64,000 bases of DNA from Palsa-504 sp963808315 (GTDB lineage Bacteria; Actinomycetota; Actinomycetes; Streptosporangiales; Streptosporangiaceae): assembly GCA_963808315.1 (NCBI GenBank), contig CAWEFK010000016.1, forward strand, positions 124,001 through 188,000, given 5' to 3'. The notes beneath the pieces are model-generated. The model was not told the origin of the DNA. It made no database searches and saw nothing but the letters and a program-made list of their open reading frames with translations. Shown here in pieces: positions 28,574 through 38,064 of the stretch; position 1 is the stretch's first letter; the number at the start of each line of letters is the position of its first letter. The position numbers were made by a program, and so were the translations under genes.

Positions 28574-29382
28574 CGGTAGCTGCCGGTGGGCGCGACGCGA
28601 AGCTGGTGGATCTGGTCGGGATCGTGCCCGAACACCAGCGTGGCGTCGGCGGAGGCCGCGATCCCGCGCAGCTTCTCGACCGAGGCGTAGAACTGCTCCA
28701 GGTTGTTGACGATCGCGGCCGGCACGACCGGCGGCCCGTAGCTGGCGCCCATGTACACCGCGTCGGCGGTGAAGATCATCGTGCCGGTCTCGGGCAGGTC
28801 GACCCGCATGGACATGCTGCCGGGCGTGTGCCCGGGTGTCTGGATGAAGCTGACGCCGGGCAGGAACTCCGCGTCCCCTGAGACCGTTTCGAAGTCCAGC
28901 CCGGCGTAGTCGGCCTTCAGGTGCGCGCCGTTGAAGGCGCCGTCGAAGCCGAAGGCCCACTCCTTCTCCGCGGCGCTGCAGACCAGGCGCGCGTTCGTGT
29001 CCTTGAACAGCTGGGCGTTGCCGGCGTGGTCGAAGTGCAGGTGGGAGAAGACCACGTAGTCGATGTCACCCGGCGTGATGCCGAGCTGCTTCAGCCGGGA
29101 ATCGAGGTACTCATCGTCGGAGACCTTGTCGTAGGGGAAGAAGTCCTGCAGCCCGGTGGGGGCCCATCGCTGCTCCCAGTCCCGCGGGCAGCTGGTGTCC
29201 CACAGCAGCCTGCCGTCGGGCGTGTCGACGAGGACGCAGTGGGTGGGGACGTCGACCCACTCGGCGGGCAGGTGCTTGTTCTGCCGGGTGCGGATGGCCC
29301 GGCCCGGCGCGAGCAGCAGCCAGGTGAGGTCGGCGGTCATGGCCCCGCACGGAATCACGGTAACGGTGGTACCACTAGTCAT
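28570..29382 (-). CDS. metallo-beta-lactamase-fold lactonase (AttM/AHL-lactonase-like)
   Basis: 270 residues. The metal motif FSHLHFDHAGN (HxHxDH) is followed by the His of IQTPGHTPGSMS, the bridging Asp in FTADAVY, and the final His in VFGHDPDQIH. This is the full ligand set of the N-acyl-homoserine/gamma-butyrolactone lactonase family. The N-terminal THCVLVDTPDGRLLWDTSCP is also typical of AttM-like enzymes. It opens lactone rings. The start ATG 29382 overlaps the ligase stop by 8 nt. Coupling to an Fe-alcohol dehydrogenase recalls the Agrobacterium blc/att operon. Confidence 0.85.
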   Translation of the reverse strand: MTSGTTVTVIPCGAMTADLTWLLLAPGRAIRTRQNKHLPAEWVDVPTHCVLVDTPDGRLLWDTSCPRDWEQRWAPTGLQDFFPYDKVSDDEYLDSRLKQLGITPGDIDYVVFSHLHFDHAGNAQLFKDTNARLVCSAAEKEWAFGFDGAFNGAHLKADYAGLDFETVSGDAEFLPGVSFIQTPGHTPGSMSMRVDLPETGTMIFTADAVYMGASYGPPVVPAAIVNNLEQFYASVEKLRGIAASADATLVFGHDPDQIHQLRVAPTGSYR

Positions 29383-31110
29383 CTTGAGTCTCCATTGAAT
29401 CGTTGTTACTCCGAGCTTGTGCCGTGACGTCGGCTGTGTCAACGACGGTGTCAACGGCCCGGGCCCGCAGCTCACGCCGGAGAAGCTTGCCGGTCACGGT
29501 CTTGGGCAGCTCGGCCAGGATCTCCACCTCCCTGGGGTACTTGTAGGCCGCCAGCTTCTGCCGGCCGTAGGCGACGAGCTCGGCGGGCGTCACCGCGCGA
29601 CCGGGCTTCAAGCTGACGTACGCCTTGACCGTCTCCCCCCGGTAAGGGTCCGGGACGCCGACCACCGCCGCCTCGCGGACCGCCTCGTGCTCGTAGAGCA
29701 CGTCCTCGACCTCACGCGGCCAGACCTTGTACCCGCTGACGTTGATCTGGTCCTTCTTCCTGTCCACGATGTAGAACCAGCCGTCACGGTCCATGTAACC
29801 GACGTCCCCGGTGTGCAGCGCGCCGCCGGGCAGCGCCCGGGCGGTCTCCCCGGGTTTGTTCCAGTAGCCCGGCACCACCTGCGGGCCCTGGGTGACCAGC
29901 TCACCGACCTCGCCGGGAGGCAGGTCACGGCCGTCCTCGCCCACGATGCGCACCACGGTGTTGTAGACCGGGACCCCGACCGACAAGGCGCCCGAGGCCT
30001 GGTCCACCGGCGCTTGGGCGCCGAGCGGGACGGCGTGCGAGGGCGACGTGGTCTCGGTCAGGCCGTAGATGTTGTGGATGTACTGCCCGAACGTGCCGGA
30101 GAACGCCGTCACGGTGCTCGGCGGGATCGGCGCCCCGCCCGAGTAGATCTTCGTCAGCGTGGCCAGTGCGTCCCGGCGCGCGTTCGGCGCGTTCATCAGC
30201 GCGATGAACACGGTGATCGATCCGACGGTGAACGTCACCTGCTCGTCCCGGATCGTCTCGATCGCGGCCTCGGGGTCGAACCGGTACGTCAGGACCAGGG
30301 TGGCCCCGGTCAGCAGGGACAAGGCGACGTGCCCGATCGAGCCGGTGATGTGGAACAGCGGCGCGACGCCCAGGATCACGTCGTGGTTCCCGATGCCGAT
30401 CCAGTCGCGGTAGGTCTGGGCGTTGAACACGATGTTGCCGTGCGTGGTCATCGCGCCCTTCGGCGGACCCGTGGTTCCTGAGGTGTAGGTCAGGAAGGCC
30501 ACGTCGCCCGGTCCGAGCTTCGGGTCCTCCGGCGGCCGGTGCCCGGCGAAGCGGCTGGTCAGTGAGGTCATGTCCTGGGTATCCGGGCACGAGAGCCGGC
30601 TGAGGCCGCCGAGCACACGGTCCTCGCCGCGGGTCTGGTACTCAAGCGCCGAGGTCGTGATGACCAGGCGCACGTCAGTGCCGCCCACGACCTGGCGGGC
30701 CACGTTGGCGTACAGATCTTCGAGGCAGACGAGCACGGTGGCGCCGGAGTCGCGCAGGATCTCCGTCAGCTCGCGCTCCTTGTTCATCGGGTTGACCGCG
30801 ACCGCGATCCCGCCGGCCTTCCAGGTGCCGATCATCGCGACGACGAACTGCGGGACGTTCTGCAGGTACAGCGCCACCCGCTGGCCGGCGGAGAAACCCG
30901 CGCCGGCCAGCGCGGCCGCGAAGGCGCCGGACTCGGCATCCAGCTCACGCCGGGTCAAGACGCCGCCGAGGTAGCGGATGATCGGCGCGTCCGGGTCGCG
31001 GGCGACGGTGGCGCCGAACATCGCCAGCGCGCTGCCGAACTCCACCGCGATATCGCCCGGCTGACCCGGATCGTAGCGGGCGAGCCACGGCCGTTCGTCG
31101 TAACCGCTCA
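29375..31110 (-). CDS. acyl-CoA synthetase (AMP-binding enzyme)
   Basis: 577 residues of the ANL superfamily, activating a carboxylic acid to acyl-AMP then acyl-CoA. The P-loop is LTYTSGTTGPPKGAM, the A5 motif is IYGLTETTSPSH, and ALHTGDVGYMDRDGWFYIVD and RKKDQINVSGYKV follow. The catalytic Lys is in LPKTVTGKLLRREL. Start ATG 31110, with AAGGAGG spaced 8 nt. It overlaps the upstream membrane-protein stop by 3 nt and the lactonase start by 8 nt, so it is translated with both. Fatty, short-chain or aromatic acid substrate cannot be told. Confidence 0.9.
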
Positions 31111-31626
31111 TGGTCGGGACCTCCTTTGTCGCCGGGACGGCAGGGCGATCAGGTACGCGCCGACCGCGGCGGCCAGGCCCGCGCCGGTCAGCCAGGCGGT
31201 GCTGGCCTGGTGCACCGCGAACGCGGCCAGCACCGCCCCGGCGGCGATCAGGCCGGCCACCAGCAGCGGCAACTGGCCGCGGAGCCACGGGCCTGGTCCC
31301 GGTAGCCCCGGGGGCAGGTCGGCCAGGAGCAGGTAACCGAGGACGAACAGTCCCTCGGCCGCCAGCGCGGCGACCCCGGCGGCGGAAGCGGCGCAGGTGA
31401 TGACCGCCGCGGTCACGGCGAGCGCGTGCCCGCGCCGCCAGCGCGCCGCGGCGAGCACCGCGAGTACGCCCAGGCCCGCCAGGGCGTAGGTCCAGGCCGG
31501 CGCCCACGCCAGCGGCCAGGCGACGGCCAGCAGGCCGAGCGTCACGGTCGCGATGCTGGCCAGGCGCATGGGGTCGCGGGTGAAGACGAGGCGCTTGAGC
31601 TGTGCGGCGACCGCGGGCAGGGTCAT
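31108..31626 (-). CDS. membrane protein of the MoxR/DUF58 operon
   Basis: 172 residues with four or five hydrophobic helices (SIATVTLGLLAVAWPLAW, YALAGLGVLAVLAAARW, ALAVTAAVITCAASAAGVAA and others) and a basic C-terminal tail. No family recognised. Stop and start codons overlap with both neighbours (DUF58 upstream, ligase downstream), so it belongs to the same transcript. It probably takes part in the MoxR-associated membrane complex. Confidence 0.65.
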   Translation of the reverse strand: MTLPAVAAQLKRLVFTRDPMRLASIATVTLGLLAVAWPLAWAPAWTYALAGLGVLAVLAAARWRRGHALAVTAAVITCAASAAGVAALAAEGLFVLGYLLLADLPPGLPGPGPWLRGQLPLLVAGLIAAGAVLAAFAVHQASTAWLTGAGLAAAVGAYLIALPSRRQRRSRP

Positions 31627-33052
31627 CGCCGGACCGCCGGGGGCAGGCGGAGCGGGGCGAGCACGCTGTCGAGCTCGGCGTCGGCGTCCCAGCGCAGCAC
31701 CGGGACGCCAAGCTCCCGCAGCGCGGCCCGGGTCGCGGCCCGGTCGAGCCGCCAGAGCCGCAGCGCCAGGTCCTCCCGGCGGCCCCGGGCCGACGCAGGC
31801 CGCAGCGGGCGTCGGCCCGGGGCCGACGCCGGCCGCAGCGGGCGGACCGGCGGCTCGTCCCGCAGCGTGTCCACCACGACCAGCGGGAACCCGCGCTGCC
31901 GCAGGTCGCTGAGGGCACCGAAGGCACGCGGGTCGAGCAGCGGCGAGAACACCACCACCAGCGTGCCGGGCGGCAGCGCGGTCCGCGGGATCCGGCCCAC
32001 GTCGGGCGCGACGAAACTGTCGTACCTGGCGCGCAGCATCAGCTCGGCGATGCGGTAGAACTGCCGCATCCCGCTGGCCGGCCCGAGCCAGCGCAGCGCG
32101 CCGCCGAGCACCACGATCCCGGCCCGGTCGGCGAGCCGCAGGTAGGCCGTGACCAGCGCGGCCGCCCCGTGCACGGCCGCGTCCAGGGTCCGGTCCGCCA
32201 CCGGACCTGGCCCGCCCAGCGAGTCGATCATCACCACCAGGTCCGCCGCGCGCGCCGCGGCCCGCTGGTTGACGTGCAGCTGACCACGGCGGATGCTCAC
32301 CGCGCGGTTCACGTCCCGGAGCGGATCGCCGGGCACGTACGGTCGCAGCCCGGCGAACTCGACGCCCGCGCCGACGGCACGGCCGGTGTGCTCGCCGATC
32401 CGGCGCAGCAGTTCGGCGGGCACCAGCCGGGACCGCATCCGCGTCGCCGCCGGGAAGATCTCCAGCGGGTCAAGCTCGACCCGCACCGACGTCTGGAACC
32501 CGCCCCGGCCGGCCCGGGCGGACACCAGGACCGCGCCGGGCGAGTAGCGGCCCCACCGGTCCGCCCGTATCACCCACTGCGCCACGCACCGGGCGGCGGC
32601 GGGACCGGCCCGGCCGCCGACCAGGAACATCCGCCGGGCCTGGGCCGGATCCGCCAGCGTGACCTGCGGCGCGGGCTCCAGCCGGAGCATGAGCTCCTCC
32701 GCCGGGCCACCGCGGACGGCCGCGGTGATCGTCACGTCCTCGCCCTCGAAACAGCGCGCCCCGGACAGCATGACCTGCACCGCCGGCTCCCCCGCGGGCC
32801 GCCGCCTGGGCATCAGCGCCAGCGCCCCCAGCGCCGGCGCGGCCACCAGCACCAGCGCGACGTGGCCGGTCAGGACCGCGGCGACCAGCGCGAGCAGCGC
32901 CACGGTGGCCAGCTGCCTGGTCCGGGCGGACGCCGACCAGCCGGGGCGCTCCTGCTCCTCGGCGGACGGGGAGCCACGGGCCGGCTCCGGGTCCTCGGCA
33001 CGCAGGGGGCGGGGGGACGCAGCGGAGTCCGTTCGGCCCGGGAATGGATTTT

Positions 33053-33056
<4 letters not shown>
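31623..33056 (-). CDS. DUF58 protein (MoxR-associated, vWA-like)
   Basis: 477 residues. Two adjacent helices near the N-terminus (LATVALLALVAAVLTGHVAL ...) anchor it. The DUF58 signature is EFAGLRPYVPGDPLRDVNRA, followed by LVVMIDSLGG, a degenerate MIDAS-like vWA start. A ten-residue duplication RPLRPASAPG-like lies near residue 415. The start is GTG 33056, overlapping the MoxR stop. DUF58 proteins act with MoxR ATPases, proposed as a chaperone system for envelope enzymes. Confidence 0.85.
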
Positions 33057-34020
<964 letters not shown>

Positions 34021-34024
<4 letters not shown>

Positions 34025-34473
34025 GGTGTGTCCTCCCCCTCGAGCGCGGCGATGACGCGTTCCAGCGTGGCCAGGTCCACGCCGGGTCCGTCGATGTCCG
34101 CCGACGGCGGGCGGTGCAGGTCAGCGGCGGCCGCTTCCGGCCGGCCGAGCGCCGTGGCCAGCCGGGCCAGCGTCGGGCGCAGTATGTACTCGTAGTGCCG
34201 CCGCGACACCTGCGCCCACTCCAGGTCCGAGGCCAGCTTGCCGTAGCCGGGGAAATCCGCCGCCCGTCCCGGCTCGGGCGGAAGATCTTTGGGCCGAACG
34301 AGCCGTGGTGCGCGCCCCGGTATCGTTCCCCGCCCCACGACCAGAACCGCGACGGCGGCCAGCGTCGCCGCGTCGATCAGCCCGGCCGGGCCGGCCGCGG
34401 CGTACCCGGCCCCCAGGACCGCCGCGAGGCCGGCCACGGCCGCGGTGACGCCGAGGCGGCCCACGCGGGTCAC
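34021..34473 (-). CDS. small membrane protein of the MoxR operon
   Basis: 150 residues. Two N-terminal hydrophobic stretches (LGVTAAVAGLAAVLGAGYAA, LIDAATLAAVAVLVVG) are followed by a cytoplasmic helical segment (FPGYGKLASDLEWAQVSRRH) typical of the small proteins that sit between DUF4129 and MoxR genes in actinobacteria. Function unknown. Both ends overlap neighbours by 4 nt. Confidence 0.7.
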
Positions 34474-35342
34474 CGCCCGGCTCCGGCTAGGTCCAGGTCG
34501 GCGCGCATCCGGGTGAGGGCGGCCGCGGCCGAGGCCGAGTCGGCGGAGGTCATCGGCTCGGCGCTGTACCTGGCCCGGCGGAACAGGCCGGTCAGCACCT
34601 CGGCCGGCCCAGGGCCGACGATCCCGGCGGCGGTGGCACGGGTGAGCACCTCGGCCGGGGTATCAGCCGCGGCGGGAGCCGAACCCGCGGCGGCGAAGCC
34701 CTCCTCCATCGCGGCGTAACAGGCGATGATGGCGGCCCGGGGTTCGTGGTTCGCCGCCAGCGCGGCGCTGCCCGCGGCCAGGGCCTGGGCCAGCGCGGCG
34801 ACGCGATCGACCCGGTTCGGCCGGCCCGGCAGGCGCCGGCGGCGGGTCAGCAGGGTCGCCGCGAGCACGACCGCGATCGCGATCGCCATCCCGGCGATCA
34901 GCGGCCAGGGCGAGGACTGGGCCGGCGCGTTCGGCGGCTGCGCTCGGCTGAGCGGGTTCACCAGCGGGGTCAGCAGCGGCACGGGCGCGTGCTTGCGGGC
35001 CTTGAGGGTGAACAGCACGACCAGCGGCGTGACGAGGAGGCCGAGCGCGAGCAGGACGCCCGCCGTCTTGGCCCACCACGGGAAGTACAGCCGTTCGGGC
35101 TCCTGCTCATCGCGGGGGCGGCGCGGCCGCCGCGTCGCGGCGAGCACGACGATGAACGCGACGAGCGCGACCCCCTCGCAGGCGACCATGGCGGTGACGA
35201 GGCCGGCTCCGGTGGCACCGGCCACGGCGGCGTTCGGCGTGCGCGAGAACGCGCCGCGGGTCCGCAGCCCGATGACGGTGACCGCGAGCAGCACCGCGAC
35301 CGCGGCCACCCGCCGGGCCTCGGAGACCCTGACCGCGACCAT
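34470..35342 (-). CDS. DUF4129 membrane protein
   Basis: 290 residues. Three or four hydrophobic helices are followed by the C-terminal DUF4129 domain, recognised by ACYAAMEEGFAAAG, DTPAEVLTRA and LFRRARYSAEPMT. It is the first gene of the coupled minus-strand run (DUF4129, small protein, MoxR, DUF58, membrane protein, ligase, lactonase, dehydrogenase, FmdB). Confidence 0.8.
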   Translation of the reverse strand: MVAVRVSEARRVAAVAVLLAVTVIGLRTRGAFSRTPNAAVAGATGAGLVTAMVACEGVALVAFIVVLAATRRPRRPRDEQEPERLYFPWWAKTAGVLLALGLLVTPLVVLFTLKARKHAPVPLLTPLVNPLSRAQPPNAPAQSSPWPLIAGMAIAIAVVLAATLLTRRRRLPGRPNRVDRVAALAQALAAGSAALAANHEPRAAIIACYAAMEEGFAAAGSAPAAADTPAEVLTRATAAGIVGPGPAEVLTGLFRRARYSAEPMTSADSASAAAALTRMRADLDLAGAGR

Positions 35343-35354
35343 AGCCGTGCTTGC

Positions 35355-35672
35355 TCAGGGAACCCGGATGTCGTGGTGCTCGGCGGCGAAGTGCCGGTCG
35401 GCGTCGGTCAGGTCAGCGGCCTTGACCGGGACGACAAGGCTCCAGTGCTGGCCGACCGGGCAGCGTTGCACCCGCGCCACGATCAGGTCAAGTTCCTTGA
35501 GCTTCACGCCGGGAATCCAGATCGTGGTGAACAGGTGACCCTTACGGCACCGCACGACTGTATTGGTGCCGAAGTTATAACCGAGCCGTCGCCCGATAAG
35601 GGTGGCCCCGGCGATGATGCCGGTCATGATCAGTACAGGCTTGATGGCTCGTTTGGCCGCTCGCCGCAACAT
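35355..35672 (-). CDS. small conserved actinobacterial membrane-anchored protein
   Basis: 105 residues from ATG 35672. An N-terminal helix (KPVLIMTGIIAGATLIG) is followed by RCRKGHLFTTIWIPGVKLKE and RVQRCPVGQHWSLVVPV. Two Cys pairs (RCRKGH, RCPVGQH) resemble a zinc-ribbon-like fold. This is a known conserved hypothetical family of Streptomyces and relatives. Function unknown. It ends 12 nt before the DUF4129 start. Confidence 0.75.
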   Translation of the reverse strand: MLRRAAKRAIKPVLIMTGIIAGATLIGRRLGYNFGTNTVVRCRKGHLFTTIWIPGVKLKELDLIVARVQRCPVGQHWSLVVPVKAADLTDADRHFAAEHHDIRVP

Positions 35673-35695
35673 ACCGGCATTATGCCACCACGCAG

Positions 35696-35736
35696 TGGTC
35701 ATGGCGCTGTGGTCATGGCGCTGTGGTCATGGCGCG
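35696..35736. repeat. 14-bp tandem repeat, about three copies
   Basis: The unit TGGTCATGGCGCTG is repeated three times with the last copy slightly diverged. It is intergenic, upstream of the candidate selenoprotein gene. Confidence 0.75.
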
Positions 35737-36149
35737 GGGTGGATTCGGGCTTCGCGGAGGATTTGGTGCGCTATTGAGGCTGTCGCATGGCCGCCCGTCC
35801 GGGGGAACCTGCCCCAGCCCCGCGCGATCCGCTTACTGCGTCGGCCCGCGGGATACCACGCGCGTCACTACCGCCCCATCCGCGTTCTCGGAACACTTCT
35901 GTTCCGGCCAGCTGCGGACTTTGATGGTAGATTCGGGCTTGGTGGTGATTTTTATGCATCATAGTACCCATAAGTCTTCACGGAGCCTGAATCTACCACG
36001 ATCTTTGTTCGATTAAGCCAGGCGGCACCGAGCCCCGGGTCCTGCGCTGCCCTGCCCGCCTCATCGCCCACGCCAGGCTCTGGCCTGGATGATCATTTAG
36101 GCCCTATGCCAGCTTTGTCCGAGCTTAGGACGAGCGATACCATCGGGCC
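35737..36149. other. structured intergenic leader upstream of the AhpD-like gene
   Basis: It holds two hairpins. CGGAACA-CTTC-TGTTCCG spans 35889-35906. A 15-bp imperfect inverted repeat has arms 35925-35939 and 35984-35998 (TGGTAGATTCGGGCT against AGCCTGAATCTACCA). The loop region 35,940-35,980 is AT-rich. No ORF is supported. It is probably promoter/leader DNA for the gene at 36150. Confidence 0.5.
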
Positions 36150-37166
36150 ATGGAGTGGTTGGAGACCGTGCCACGGGCGCGGGCGACGGGTGCGCTGGCT
36201 GAGGCGTACACCGCGATGGTGGAAGAGCGGCCCATGCCACCGGTCTACCGCCCCGCTCACGGCGGCGCACCCGGAATCATCCGTGCGCACAGCCTCGACC
36301 CCGACTTGCTCCTACGGACGTTCAGCGTGTCGGGTGCGCTGGCGACGACCAGCCTTCCCTGGGCTGACCGGGAACTACTGGCGAGCGTCACCTCACGCAC
36401 CAACCAGTGCTTTTATTGAACGTCCGCTCACGTGGAGTTTCTGCGTGTCGCAAGCGGTGAAGCCGCGCCTTCCCTGGCCGTCCTGCAGGGAGAGGACGAG
36501 TCCCTAGCGCCCCGGGCCCGCGCCCTGGCCAAGATCGCGGCGACGTTGACCGCGGAGCCGTGGGCCCTCACCCGGACGGCGATGGAGGACCTGAGCGGCC
36601 ATGGGCTCGACGAGGCGCAGATCGAGGCGGCCATCGGCGTGATCGCGATGTTCAACTACTTCACCAGGGTCGCCGACGCGACTGGTATCGAGTTTGACTA
36701 CACCACGCCGCTGCCGGCCTTCAGGCCGGACCTGCGCCAGGTCACGGTGTCTCCACCGGGCAGGTCCGTCTCGTCTCGTCCGGCTGCGGGGTCCCGGCCC
36801 CGGCCTCGGCATCCGAAACTACAGCGCGCCTGGGAATCGTGGCGGAGCTATGTCATGGAGGCCGACGAGCCGCTGAGCCGGCCTGAACGGCGGCTGCTGG
36901 CCTGCGTGGCCGCCGAGGAGACCACGGACTGGGACGGCGCCGAGGCCCTGAGCGAACCCAGGTCCGCTGCGGGCAGTGACGATGTCCTGGCCGGATTCGC
37001 CCGGAAACTCAGCCGCCAGCCCTGGCGTATGCACGGTGAAGATCTCGAGCGTCTGCGGGCATCCGGCTACTCCGAAGTGGCCGTGCTGCACGCGATCTGC
37101 GTGGTCTCCCACCAGAACGCGGATTCGCGGCTTGTCGTGGGCCTCCGCGCCGCCGGCCGAACGTGA
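36150..37166 (+). CDS. AhpD/carboxymuconolactone-decarboxylase-like protein with in-frame TGA: candidate CxxU selenoprotein
   Basis: An AhpD-fold peroxidase-related protein of 338 residues if the TGA at 36417-36419 is read through. The upstream part ends ELLASVTSRTNQCFY; then comes TGA; then the same frame continues TSAHVEFLRVA. In the family this site is CxxC-xxx-H, with two redox cysteines and a His. Here Cys87 and His94 are present and TGA is codon 90, precisely the second cysteine. That gives Cys-Phe-Tyr-Sec. The frame is not shifted, unlike the indel-type breaks elsewhere in this window. A second, degenerate AhpD-like half (RRLLACVAAEETTDWDGAEA) lacks CxxC. The start is ATG 36150 with a weak ribosome site. 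A substitution error at a Cys codon (TGC/TGT to TGA) is the alternative. Confidence 0.75.
36424..36457 (+). promoter_or_regulatory. candidate bacterial SECIS stem-loop
   Basis: Starting 4 nt after the TGA, CCGCU (36424-36428) pairs with AGCGG (36453-36457) and CACG (36429-36432) with CGUG (36444-36447). This gives nine base pairs with a 5-nt bulge on the 3' side and an 11-nt apical loop (36433-36443) whose second base is G. The place and size fit the general bacterial SECIS layout; the loop has not been tested against SelB specificity. Confidence 0.4.
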
Positions 37167-37186
37167 TCCCGAGGTAAGGGCCCTCC

Positions 37187-37489
37187 TCAGGGCCGCCGGT
37201 CAGTCCCGGGCGGGTGGGCCGGGCCATCCTGCCGATGCCGCCGAATCCGGATCGGACCGCGAGCGTGGCTGACCTCCACGACCTGGCCACGCTGGGTAAT
37301 GTCGACATCCCCGTGAGCGGCCAGCCGGGCGGCTGCCGCCCTGATCTCGTCCATGAGCTCCCGCCAATGGTCGGGAGCCGCGACGCGGGCCGCATCGGAC
37401 GGGCAGATAGACCCTTGCGGTTCCCGCTCGTGCAGCAGTCGGAGAATCAGCTGTTCCAGCTCGGCCGGGGCCGGGTGAGCGGTGGTCAT
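37187..37489 (-). CDS. DUF3253 protein
   Basis: 100 residues. It has the DUF3253 pattern: LILRLLHEREPQGSICPSDA, then ARVAAPDHWRELMDEIRAAA and ARGPIRIRR. It looks like a small winged-helix protein; function unknown. The start is ATG 37489; its ribosome site (AGGAG) lies inside the left arm of the palindrome at 37496-37537. It is convergent with the AhpD-like gene. Confidence 0.82.
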   Translation of the reverse strand: MTTAHPAPAELEQLILRLLHEREPQGSICPSDAARVAAPDHWRELMDEIRAAAARLAAHGDVDITQRGQVVEVSHARGPIRIRRHRQDGPAHPPGTDRRP

Positions 37490-37495
37490 CTTCCG

Positions 37496-37537
37496 ATTAT
37501 CTCCTGGCGACGCGGGGCGGACGCGCCAGGAGATAAT
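37496..37537. promoter_or_regulatory. perfect 14-bp palindrome containing two divergent ribosome sites
   Basis: ATTATCTCCTGGCG (37496-37509) pairs with CGCCAGGAGATAAT (37524-37537). Each arm contains AGGAG pointing outward: leftward to the DUF3253 ATG at 37489 and rightward to a GTG at 37541. It could be an operator, or a hairpin that masks both ribosome sites. Confidence 0.6.
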
Positions 37538-37540
37538 GGG

Positions 37541-38028
37541 GTGGTGCCGGGTTTGCTGAGGGAGGGCCGGGTCACGGATCATCGTCGCCGCCGAACGCGA
37601 GTGCCTGCACGCCGCGTATTCACTGACCAGGGTGCCCACCACCACCGGGGGAGCCATCGCCCGCGCCGCCGCCGAGGTCGGCGCGATCGTTGGCGCGACC
37701 GCCCTGGTCGCGTTTACGATGTCGGGCGAGACCGCGAGGCGGCTGGCCAGGTACCGGTCGCCGATCCCGCTGCTGGCGTTCACGCCGGAGCGCTGGCCAC
37801 CCGCAGCCAGCTGGCGCTTTCCTGGGGGTGGAGACCTTCATCGTTCCGTCTGTGCGGCATACCGACGAGATGGTCAGGCAGGTGGAGACCGCCCTGCTCG
37901 ACATCGGCCGGTGCCAGAAGGGCGACCAGGTCGTCATCGTGGCCGGCAGCCTGCCGGGAACGCCCGGCCGGACGAACGCGCTGCGGGTGCACCGCATCGG
38001 CGACGGTATCGCCTGGGGCGGGATGTAG
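37541..38028 (+). pseudogene. pyruvate kinase C-terminal domain fragment
   Basis: Only the alpha/beta C-terminal domain of pyruvate kinase is present: HAAYSLTRVPTTTGGAIARA, VGATALVAFTMSGETARRLA, PIPLLAFTPE, then after a frame change near 37,790 WGVETFIVPSVRHTDEMVRQ and GDQVVIVAGSLPG. The catalytic barrel (two thirds of the enzyme) is absent, and the DUF3253 gene occupies the place. A GTG at 37541 has an AGGAG site but is out of frame with the domain start (37575 frame), so a further frame change is needed. It could be a relic or a stand-alone PK_C domain gene carrying consensus errors. Confidence 0.75.
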
Positions 38029-38064
38029 CCGCTGCCCGTAAAGTCCGTCTGCTAGGGTCGCTTC

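Noticed and set aside
28570..29382. Metallo-beta-lactamase resistance gene
   Set aside because: Motif set and N-terminus are those of AttM-type lactonases and the gene is in a catabolic operon.
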